NCBI RefSeq assembly: GCF_900101705.1 | Contig: NZ_FNAC01000030.1 | Span: forward strand, 1 to 59,965 | Reading direction: 5' to 3' | Source of the DNA: Algoriphagus faecimaris | GTDB taxonomy: Bacteria; Bacteroidota; Bacteroidia; Cytophagales; Cyclobacteriaceae | DNA: 59,965 bases | Notes under the pieces: generated by a model | What the model was told of the DNA's origin: nothing | Seen by the model: the letters and a program-made list of their open reading frames with translations, nothing else | Database searches by the model: none | Part shown: positions 44,557-52,209 of the stretch, piece by piece | Numbering within the stretch: the first letter of the stretch is position 1 | How the letters are laid out: each line of letters begins with the position of its first letter | Program-made: the position numbers and the translations under genes

Positions 44557-45022
44557 TTTTTGTCACCTGAAACTGCCACTTTCTTGGCGCCCCCGCTCCC
44601 ACGCTCCTCGGAATTTGTAATTCCGAGGATATATCATAGGATTTGCAATCCGAATAATAGAAAAGGATCGCAACTTAAGCGCTTGCCAAAATCGAAAATC
44701 ATCATTGGGAATTCATTATTTTTTGGGGAGTTGGTTCCATTGAATTTTTGCCGACCTACTCGGCATAGGCACCTTGCCTCCAGCCACGACTAAGGCGTCG
44801 GGCAGACCCTCAGCTTTTTTCGCTGATACTAGTCAATCTTTTTTCAAAAAAAATCTCTCTAATCTCTATTCCCAGTTCCCAGTTCCCTGTTTTCAATTTA
44901 ACAATTAAGCAGGTCAAGAATTGGGCAATTCTAGCATACCTCCTTGAAGTATTGCCACACTTTTTAGCATTCTCATTCTTGTGCCGAGCTTAGTAGGAGT
45001 ATTATTTCTAGATTCATTAGTT
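44557..45022. other. Gene-free stretch with REP-like palindromes
   Basis: Besides the palindromes at 44606-44652, a TTCCCAG microsatellite (near 44870-44890) mirrors the one near 40550. No gene. A 77-codon frame at 44560-44793 spans the palindromes and was rejected. Confidence 0.55.
44606..44652. repeat. Paired REP-like palindromes
   Basis: CCTCGGAATT-tgt-AATTCCGAGG (44606-44628) is followed 10 bases on by GGATT-tgc-AATCC (44639-44651). Two stems of the same style side by side resemble REP/BIME elements mobilised by RAYT-type transposases. Relatives: 41337-41355 and 59587-59605. Confidence 0.6.
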
Positions 45023-45055
45023 GGTTAATTATACCGATATCTGGTTATCTGTACC
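45023..45055 (+). promoter_or_regulatory. Direct-repeat operator upstream of lanB
   Basis: GGTTAATTATACC (45023-45035) and GGTTATCTGTACC (45043-45055) are 20 bases apart. They are reverse complements of the motif seen in front of mauE, so relative to the downstream gene the orientation is the same. The site ends 53 bases before the lanB start, similar to 62 bases for mauE. Confidence 0.7.
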
Positions 45056-45108
45056 CAAAATTTGGTCATTTTCATCACCTGACATAGGATTGGAAAAAAC
45101 TTCCTCCT

Positions 45109-47679
45109 ATGGACTTCATTTACCGATCCCCTTTATTTGATTTTAATATTTACAGCGATGAAGAGATTGAAAAAAATTGGAATTCAATTTTTGCTGCCAT
45201 TCTAAACGCCTCTCCATCCCTGGCAGCTCAATTAGTCGGCAAAAAACCCGCTGAATTAGAAAACAAGGTGAGGAGAAAACTCCAAAAATACCTGATCAGA
45301 GGCCGATTTAGGCCAACTCCCTTTGGATACTTCGCAGGAGTAGGTCTTGGGGTTTGGTCAGATGATACCTGCATAGATAGAAAATCGAGTAAACGGTCGG
45401 TTGAAAGTTCAAGGACAATACCTTGTACTGAGAAACAGCTACTCATAGATGAATTTTTCTTCACAGAGGAAGTCGCTTTACGGCATGGTTACTTTTCCGC
45501 AATTACTTATTCACCCCAATCCAGATGGCAGGAGGTCAAAGTGAAGTATCACCCTGTTTTGGATCATATAATTCAGAGATTTAAAGGAACCCGCTTAAAT
45601 TTTCAAACTTTCGATAAGGATTTGAGAAAAATCGACCCTAATTTTTCATCTGAAGATAGCATTCTCCTTTGGACCAAAATCAATGATTTGGGATGGGTAT
45701 ATCCAACCGAAAACAAACCATTGATCTTGGAGAATGGAGTGGATGTGTTCTTATGCGATAAATTTCAATTGGATAAAGAGATAGAGAAAAAACTCAGAGG
45801 ATTTATCGAACAAGCGGGCAACTTATTTGTATTTGAAAAATCGCAGTATCTCACATCCTTCACCCAGTGGTTTGGCAATCAATTCGACGATAGATTCCTT
45901 TGCCTATCAGAATTAACCAAAAATCCTGCATTTCTTGGAAATTCCTTCTTCCAGAAACAAACCGAGTCGAATGACAAGCACCCTTTTTCATTTCAATCGG
46001 AATCATTCGATTTGAAGGGATTTCATGGAATTCAAAAACTGGAAAAAGAAATCCATGATGTACAAATCCTCTTTCGGCTGGACAAAAGCAATCAGCCTAT
46101 TGTAGAGAATCTGGTTATAAATAGGCCTTTTGTTTACACGGGTAGATTCAGCAAAATCAGTGAAATAAGAGAATATACCAAGAAAATCAGAGATCAAATT
46201 TTTGTCGACCAAAATAAAATCTATGCACATCTTGAAATTCTGGAATCTCCAGAAATCAACTACATTTCAGACACCACTCCTTTGCTAAATTGGAAAATCA
46301 GCCCTTTTCTTTCTACTGACCAAAACGCCCTGTCATTTGGTGATTTATGGATCGGACAGGGGAATGATCGGATATTGCTTTTTCATAAAAAATCAGGAAA
46401 AGAGGTTGTTCCGGTGATTTTTCACCCACTCAACGTTGAGCAAATTACACATCCCACCCTTCGGTTGATTTGGGAAATAGCACATCAGAGAAGATATCGA
46501 TTTCGCTATTATGATGAGAATCTATTGAAAGGTCAAGTTAAACTTCCGGAGCTTAAATGGGGAGACCTTTGCCTTCAATCAAAAAGATGGTTTTTAAAAT
46601 GGGATACCTCCATGGAGCTAAGCTCACTTAAATCAATATTATTTGAATTAAAAATTCCTCCTATCATTTTGGCCGGTCTTATGGATAAGGAACTTCTACT
46701 AGATCTCCGAATGACAACGGACCTGGAAATTTTATGGGAAGAATTGCGGACAAAAGGAGAAATTATTCTCACAGAGGCAAAATGGTATGATGAAGACCAT
46801 CCTAGAGGAAACTCAACACCATACCCACAATTTGTTTTTAGATATTCAAGGGAGAAGGTAGAGAAAGACAACCGTGATTATTTAAACCCCATTTTTTTTG
46901 CCGCGCAAGATGCAGTATATTTTTTATTACGAATTGCCCCCTTGGATTTGGAAGGGGTTTTAAATGATTTTGGGGACTATATGATCAGATCCCCTTTTGG
47001 AGGACATTATTCCCGCTGGTATTTTATCGTCTATAGCAAAAAATCACATTTGGAACTTAGAATCCGGTTTTTAGGTATTCCCAACCATCTTCACCATCGA
47101 TTATTATCATGGTTTTATAATTTCGCCAAAAACCGAAATTTGAATTGGAGTTTAGGCAATTATTATCCGGAAATATCCAAATACGGGAAAAAAGGATATT
47201 CCATTTCAGAGCAATTATTCGGGATGGAAAGTGTTTTTTTGCTGGGACAAAAAAACTCGAATTCTTTCATTTTGGAGGACGCTAAAAGTAAAGAAAATCT
47301 TATCGTCGGAATATGGACTGACATCTTAAAAAGATCAAGGTTCATCAAAGCACATTTTTCTACTTTGAAAGAGCTGATTTATAATGTCGATTTTAAGGAG
47401 GAAAAATTAAACGATTGGAAAAAACGATTTACCATTTTGGATTTAAACCCAATACCAGAGGAATTTCCCCTCGAGTATTACAGGGCTATTTTCTTGCGAC
47501 ATCCAAGATTCAATAAATCGAGAAAAAAAGAATTTAATCTCATCATTAACCATATTCACATGATGTGCAACCGATTCTTTTTATTGGATTCAGCAATTCA
47601 AGAGAAAAAAATATGGTATGGACTCTATCGGCAGTTAGGCAAGTTCCTGTTCACCAAATCCCAGAACGCATTGGAATAA
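45109..47679 (+). CDS. LanB-type lanthipeptide dehydratase
   Basis: The 856-residue protein has the two parts of class I lanthipeptide dehydratases. The N-terminal glutamylation domain carries RGRFRPTPFGYFAGVGLGVW, the usual R-R-TPFG-FAGV signature, followed by long helical and strand segments with ISPFLSTDQNALSFGDLW. The C-terminal SpaB_C-type elimination domain carries SPFGGHYSRWYFIVYSKKSH, LELRIRFLG and LGNYYPEISKYG. Such enzymes glutamylate Ser/Thr on a precursor peptide using glutamyl-tRNA and eliminate glutamate to give dehydro-residues. It is somewhat shorter than NisB (993 residues). No LanC and no clear precursor were found in the window. A direct-repeat operator precedes it. Confidence 0.88.
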   Translation: MDFIYRSPLFDFNIYSDEEIEKNWNSIFAAILNASPSLAAQLVGKKPAELENKVRRKLQKYLIRGRFRPTPFGYFAGVGLGVWSDDTCIDRKSSKRSVESSRTIPCTEKQLLIDEFFFTEEVALRHGYFSAITYSPQSRWQEVKVKYHPVLDHIIQRFKGTRLNFQTFDKDLRKIDPNFSSEDSILLWTKINDLGWVYPTENKPLILENGVDVFLCDKFQLDKEIEKKLRGFIEQAGNLFVFEKSQYLTSFTQWFGNQFDDRFLCLSELTKNPAFLGNSFFQKQTESNDKHPFSFQSESFDLKGFHGIQKLEKEIHDVQILFRLDKSNQPIVENLVINRPFVYTGRFSKISEIREYTKKIRDQIFVDQNKIYAHLEILESPEINYISDTTPLLNWKISPFLSTDQNALSFGDLWIGQGNDRILLFHKKSGKEVVPVIFHPLNVEQITHPTLRLIWEIAHQRRYRFRYYDENLLKGQVKLPELKWGDLCLQSKRWFLKWDTSMELSSLKSILFELKIPPIILAGLMDKELLLDLRMTTDLEILWEELRTKGEIILTEAKWYDEDHPRGNSTPYPQFVFRYSREKVEKDNRDYLNPIFFAAQDAVYFLLRIAPLDLEGVLNDFGDYMIRSPFGGHYSRWYFIVYSKKSHLELRIRFLGIPNHLHHRLLSWFYNFAKNRNLNWSLGNYYPEISKYGKKGYSISEQLFGMESVFLLGQKNSNSFILEDAKSKENLIVGIWTDILKRSRFIKAHFSTLKELIYNVDFKEEKLNDWKKRFTILDLNPIPEEFPLEYYRAIFLRHPRFNKSRKKEFNLIINHIHMMCNRFFLLDSAIQEKKIWYGLYRQLGKFLFTKSQNALE

Positions 47680-47717
47680 ACTCCATTTTGATCAATCTCT
47701 GACAGGTTAAATTTCCC

Positions 47718-47745
47718 TGATTAGTATATCTAATCAATTTTTATT
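47718..47745 (+). terminator. Weak terminator after lanB
   Basis: Stem TGATTAG / CTAATCA with a TATAT loop, followed by ATTTTTATTT, about 40 bases after the lanB stop. Confidence 0.6.
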
Positions 47746-47899
47746 TAACTCCTCGGCTCATCGAGGCTGACTTCCATAGGATTCCCGGGCCGAGGTTGGG
47801 TTCTCTCCTCAGGACAGTATCATCCGATATTTGTTGGAAGCCGCCGAATTCCTCTCCATTTACATTGACCGTCAGAGAGTTACTCTTATTCCAAGACAT
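47741..47899 (-). CDS. Possible small peptide gene (52 residues) next to lanB
   Basis: An ATG at 47897-47899 opens MSWNKSNSLTVNVNGEEFGG, and the frame continues with a mixed polar sequence (QQISDDTVLRREPNLGPG) to a TAA at 47741-47743. The length fits a RiPP precursor and the peptide is Ser- and Thr-rich early. It has no Cys, so it cannot form lanthionine rings, and there is no evident leader. It points toward the lanB gene tail. A chance frame is quite possible; it is recorded because any precursor would be expected near here. Confidence 0.25.
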   Translation of the reverse strand: MSWNKSNSLTVNVNGEEFGGFQQISDDTVLRREPNLGPGILWKSASMSRGVK

Positions 47900-48369
47900 A
47901 TTTTGGTTTATTCATTTTTAACCGCCATTTACAATAAGTAAGCCTGGCAGGATTTTGTATAAAAAGCTGTTATAATCTGAGTTAAACTAGAAAAAAATAT
48001 GTTTTTTGTTTAAAAAAGTTTTCTGTGAAAAATAATTCAAATTTTTTTAAACTTTTTTTGGGGGGAAAAAGACAATGTTGGCAAATAAAATTTGGCTTAA
48101 ATTTCTCATATTTTGCTGTTTTGATATAATTTTTAAAAGTTAAAATGTCTTTTTAAAAATGGAAAACATGAAATATAAAATTTCAAAGCTGTACTTATAC
48201 TTTTTATATATTTTTTTTGTTGAAAATACCAGTCAAAATAGGTTAAATGCATTTTATCACAGAATTAAATTTTGATAATCATTTTTTTATTAAAATAAAA
48301 TACCCAGTTCTGGGTATTGACAGGAGATTATTAAAGAACTTTTATTTGCTGAAAATTAAATCCTGTCAG
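47900..48369. other. Very AT-rich region upstream of the Rhs operon
   Basis: Long A and T runs with no gene. The only clear site is the palindrome listed at 48297-48316. The in-frame extension of the next gene to 48247 passes through this palindrome and is unlikely to be coding. Confidence 0.5.
48297..48316. promoter_or_regulatory. Palindrome TACCCAGTTCTGGGTA upstream of the Rhs operon
   Basis: AAAATACCCAG-TT-CTGGGTATT is nearly the same as the palindrome in the long repeats at 23.2 and 26.9 kb (ATACCCAGTACTGGGTAT). It lies 54 bases before the start at 48370. It could be an operator or a site favoured by small insertion elements. Confidence 0.4.
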
Positions 48370-51300
48370 ATGAAGAAAAATTATTGCTTTTCAATTGGCT
48401 TTTTAGCTTTAATGATCTTTCATATTGTTAGTTCTTTGGGATTTGCTCAAAGCTTACCTTCTGATGTAAGCTCCCAGATTAACAAAATCACTCCCAAGTC
48501 TGCTCAAAACTCACCCAATGCTGCCAGCATTCAGAAGTATGGGGATTTTAATGTCAATCTTTTCACAGGGACTCCCGAAATTTCCATTCCACTTTTTGAA
48601 ATTGAAGCTGGTCCAATCAAAGTCCCTATTACCCTGAGCTACCATGCCAGTGGAATCCGGTATTCTGATCGGGCTTCATGGGCTGGATTGGGATGGACTG
48701 TACAGGTAGGAGGGCAGGTTACCCGAAATATTATTGGTAAACCTGATGAATCAAGTTTCTTAACTTTGAGCAATAATTATTCTGTTGATCCATTTGCTTA
48801 TTGTGATAATATAGATTACAAGCAATACACGGCAGAAGGAAATAATGACCGTGAGCCGGATTTGTTCTCATATTCCTTTCCGGGAGGATCTGGAAGATTT
48901 TTATTGAGACAAAACGGTGAGTCTCCACTATTATTTCCAGAAAGTGCGATCAAGGTGGTCCGAAACCCTAATTATTTTGATATAACAGATACGAGAGGGC
49001 ATCAGTATCGGTTTGGTAGCAATTGGGATAATTCAAAAAATGCCAAAGAATTATTAAGCAGCTCTACAGGTTCCACAAATCTGTCTGGGGTTGTGACTTG
49101 GTACCTACAGGAAATTAAAGCTCCAAATTCCGACGATTATGTCTCGTTTACTTATCAAAATGTAGGTACGGTTTATAGCACTGAGATTGAAACAAACATC
49201 ACGCTTATGGATGAATGCAATACCTCAGATGCTGTATTATTACCTTGCCAAACTTACAATCCCGTCACTACACTGGTCCAGACCTACAGTTCAATTTCGC
49301 AATTCGGAGTTGAGGAAATATTCTTTAAAACCGGAAAAGTGGTTTTCGTTTTGGGAAATGATCGAACAGACTTACCTGGTAGTTCAGATGTGGAGCGACT
49401 ACAAAGAATAGAAGTTTATTCCAAACTAAACGGGAATTATACCCTTGAAAAATCCTTTGTTTTTATGAACAACGGGAATTTCAAACTTGCTTCCAATAAC
49501 GGGGATGCCAAATTAAAACTGGATGGGCTTGAAGTTAGAGACGGATCAAATACACTGATTCAAAAATATAATTTCACCTATCAGACCACTACATTTTCAT
49601 GGGACCAGGTCACAGGCTCCCACCGTCGGGATTTGTTTGGGTTTTACAACGGAAAAACTTCCAATACCAATTTAATTCCCCAGGAGACAGTCCAATACCA
49701 CCCTGTTACAAGTCAACCGCCTACAACAATTTCTATTGGAGGAGCAAACCGAACAACTGATACGACTTTTTATAAGCAAGGCCTATTGAAACGGATTACA
49801 TTCCCCACAGGAGGTTATACCGAGTTTGAGTTTGAACCGCATAAATACTCGGATTTGGGAACCACAAAATATGGATCCGGTCTAAGAATAAAAAAAATCA
49901 CCAAAAATGACGGGCAAAACAATTATTTCACCTTATACAAGTATGGCAATAATGAAGATGGGCTAGGTCACAAAAATCATGATGTAAGGAACTTTCATTT
50001 TTTAACTACCCAGTATAAGCGAGACATTGTACCCAATACTCCGAATCAAAGACAATATCGGGTAAGGTCTTGGGTATCAAATTCGGTAGTCGGTGCTGGA
50101 TTTGATGACAGTCCTGTAGTCTATACCAAGGTAACGGAATATGCCAATGGTACCAATGCAAATGGAAAAACGATCTATGAATTTGATAATAATGTCTATA
50201 TCGGTGATGGAGTTTACACAGTTCAGTTTTCTAATAAGACATGGAGAAATAAGAAAAGTTGGGAGAGAGGTAAGCTTACCAATATCAGTAAGTATGATAG
50301 TCAAAATAACCTGAAAGAATTAACAGAAAAGACCTATACGAAATTCAAGGGTCAATCTTTATTGGTAGGTCAGGCAGCTACCCAAGTCATATTGGGGGAA
50401 GAGGTTGGTAACTTTTTTCAGTACTGTACAGGTGGCGGGTATCCTTTTGATGGCTATCGGTATATGATTGCCAACATTTCCCAAGATGTAGGGGTCTATT
50501 TGGAGACCAGTAGCAAACAGACGCTTTATTATGGAGGTGAATCTATAGAAAAGAGAATAACTCGGGAATTCCATCCTACTTATTTACAACTCAGTCAGGA
50601 GGAGTCGAATACCTCCCCTAATCCGGGATTTACTCGTAATGTCATCAGATATAATTATGACATAATCAATCCGAGTTCATCTTACAGTGGTAAACCAGAA
50701 GCGCTAAAGCAACTTTTACTTAAAAATGTTTTAACCCCGGTAGAAGAATACACGGTGATTAGAGAACCCAGCAGACACATCAATGTCATCGCTGGAAAAG
50801 TAACAGAGTTTGCAATCATATCAGGAACCAATTGGTATCAGCCCAAAGATATTTATTTCTTGGAAACAGCCTCTCCCATAGGAACAACTAGTTACGCAAC
50901 TGTCCAAACCTCTGGATCGACTAATTTAAGTCTTGACAGTCGATACAAGTTAAGAATGACCATGAATGGATATGATTCTAGGGGCAACCTGATTCAATAT
51001 TCCCTGGCCAATGGAATGACAAATTCCTTTCTATATGCATATGATGGCAGTTATGTAATTGCCGAAGCCACGAATGCAGCGGTTGGAAAAATTGCATATA
51101 CCTCTTTTGAAACCAATGAAAAAGGAGGATGGACTTACTCAGGTCCGGAATCTTCTGTAATGCTCGGCGAGGCCAAAACAGGAAGGAAAGTGTATTTGCT
51201 AAACAACGGCTCCATTACAAAGTCAAATTCAGGCGAATATAAACTGAGTTTCTGGGTGAGAAAGAATTCTTCTGCAACTCCAAGTTTGACGATAAATGGC

Positions 51301-51591
51301 AGTTCCTACTCAGGAACAATTGATAATATTTGGAGACTGGTTGAAATCAGTGGATCAGGAAATGTAACGATAAGCGGTTCGAATACCCTGGTTGACGAAT
51401 TAAGGTTTTATCCTAAGATCAGTCAAATGATTACTTATACCCATAAACCTCTGACAGGTGTAAGTTCGCAAATGGATCCCAAAAATCAGGGATTGCATTA
51501 TTATTATGACCCATTCGGAAGGCTTTCCACCATCAAAAATGATTATGGGCATATTCTAAAGCATTACGAGTATTCTTATATCGACCCCTAA
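48370..51591 (+). CDS. Large secreted Rhs/SpvB-like protein, first of the toxin operon
   Basis: The start at 48370 (MKKNYCFSIGFLALMIFHIV) is a signal peptide cut near FAQ; the total is 1073 residues. The N-terminal part has an SpvB/TcB-like beginning, with NVNLFTGTPEISIPLFEIE, VPITLSYHASGIRY and SWAGLGWTVQVGGQVTRNI. Long beta-strand and YD-like stretches follow, including FLYAYDGSYVIAEATNAAVG, a C-terminal carbohydrate-binding-like insert (about 935-1000) and a terminal YYYDPFGRLSTIKNDYGHI. This looks like one half of an Rhs cocoon or a T9SS-type Rhs companion. It lies 141 bases before the small gene and the main Rhs. No toxin domain of its own is seen. Confidence 0.75.
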   Translation: MKKNYCFSIGFLALMIFHIVSSLGFAQSLPSDVSSQINKITPKSAQNSPNAASIQKYGDFNVNLFTGTPEISIPLFEIEAGPIKVPITLSYHASGIRYSDRASWAGLGWTVQVGGQVTRNIIGKPDESSFLTLSNNYSVDPFAYCDNIDYKQYTAEGNNDREPDLFSYSFPGGSGRFLLRQNGESPLLFPESAIKVVRNPNYFDITDTRGHQYRFGSNWDNSKNAKELLSSSTGSTNLSGVVTWYLQEIKAPNSDDYVSFTYQNVGTVYSTEIETNITLMDECNTSDAVLLPCQTYNPVTTLVQTYSSISQFGVEEIFFKTGKVVFVLGNDRTDLPGSSDVERLQRIEVYSKLNGNYTLEKSFVFMNNGNFKLASNNGDAKLKLDGLEVRDGSNTLIQKYNFTYQTTTFSWDQVTGSHRRDLFGFYNGKTSNTNLIPQETVQYHPVTSQPPTTISIGGANRTTDTTFYKQGLLKRITFPTGGYTEFEFEPHKYSDLGTTKYGSGLRIKKITKNDGQNNYFTLYKYGNNEDGLGHKNHDVRNFHFLTTQYKRDIVPNTPNQRQYRVRSWVSNSVVGAGFDDSPVVYTKVTEYANGTNANGKTIYEFDNNVYIGDGVYTVQFSNKTWRNKKSWERGKLTNISKYDSQNNLKELTEKTYTKFKGQSLLVGQAATQVILGEEVGNFFQYCTGGGYPFDGYRYMIANISQDVGVYLETSSKQTLYYGGESIEKRITREFHPTYLQLSQEESNTSPNPGFTRNVIRYNYDIINPSSSYSGKPEALKQLLLKNVLTPVEEYTVIREPSRHINVIAGKVTEFAIISGTNWYQPKDIYFLETASPIGTTSYATVQTSGSTNLSLDSRYKLRMTMNGYDSRGNLIQYSLANGMTNSFLYAYDGSYVIAEATNAAVGKIAYTSFETNEKGGWTYSGPESSVMLGEAKTGRKVYLLNNGSITKSNSGEYKLSFWVRKNSSATPSLTINGSSYSGTIDNIWRLVEISGSGNVTISGSNTLVDELRFYPKISQMITYTHKPLTGVSSQMDPKNQGLHYYYDPFGRLSTIKNDYGHILKHYEYSYIDP

Positions 51592-51732
51592 CAGCAATTA
51601 ATAGAGGCCAAACCTTAGTGAAAATAATTTGGATAGGTTTTAAAGGGCATTTTATGATTAGAGTTCAGCTTTGATCATCCTTTTAATAATCAACCGAATC
51701 CAATCCTGAATAAAAAACAGAGAACAACCCTG

Positions 51733-52209
51733 ATGAAATACAATCTTATGAAATCAACCCTGACACTCATTATACTCTATTTTACTTTTTCACTAGTATG
51801 CCATTCCCAAGTTTCAGCCCAGTTGGATACGCTGTCCAAAGCAGATCAAAAACTGATTGGTATTTGGAGGTATGATTTGGGCAACCAAAAACAACAAGCT
51901 GAATTACTGGATAAAGAAAAAAGCAAGGATAATACATCCCAAGAAAAACTATGGAAAAAGATTGATTCATGGTCTTGCTTTCTTGATGAAGAAAGAAGAT
52001 ATACGCTCTCCTGGGTGGAAAATGGGAGTTTGTTTCAGGAATTTGGTACTTGGGAGTTTGACCCCGAAAAGATGACGATTTCATTGATTGGAGAGGATAC
52101 CAAAAAAGAATTCAGGGTGAACTTTGCCGAGGTAGGGATGATATGGATTCCGGAACCCAACTCAAGGGAAGATTTTAATATGCTTTTACTTAAAAAACTG
52201 GGCCAATGA
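51733..52209 (+). CDS. Secreted lipocalin-like protein between two Rhs genes
   Basis: The 158-residue protein begins MKYNLMKSTLTLIILYFTFS (an ATG at 51748 is equally possible) with a signal peptide cut near SAQ. The mature part has KLIGIWRYDLG, WSCFLDEERRYTLSW and FGTWEFDPEKMTISLIGE, the alternating strands of a small lipocalin-like beta-barrel (the GxW motif of such families is present). It overlaps the main Rhs start by 4 bases (ATGA). It may assist the secretion or folding of the two large partners, or be an accessory lipid-binding protein. Function unknown. Confidence 0.6.
   Translation: MKYNLMKSTLTLIILYFTFSLVCHSQVSAQLDTLSKADQKLIGIWRYDLGNQKQQAELLDKEKSKDNTSQEKLWKKIDSWSCFLDEERRYTLSWVENGSLFQEFGTWEFDPEKMTISLIGEDTKKEFRVNFAEVGMIWIPEPNSREDFNMLLLKKLGQ

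Noticed and set aside
44560..44793. 77-codon frame between the response regulator and lanB
   Set aside because: It runs through the REP-like palindromes and has no plausible start or composition.
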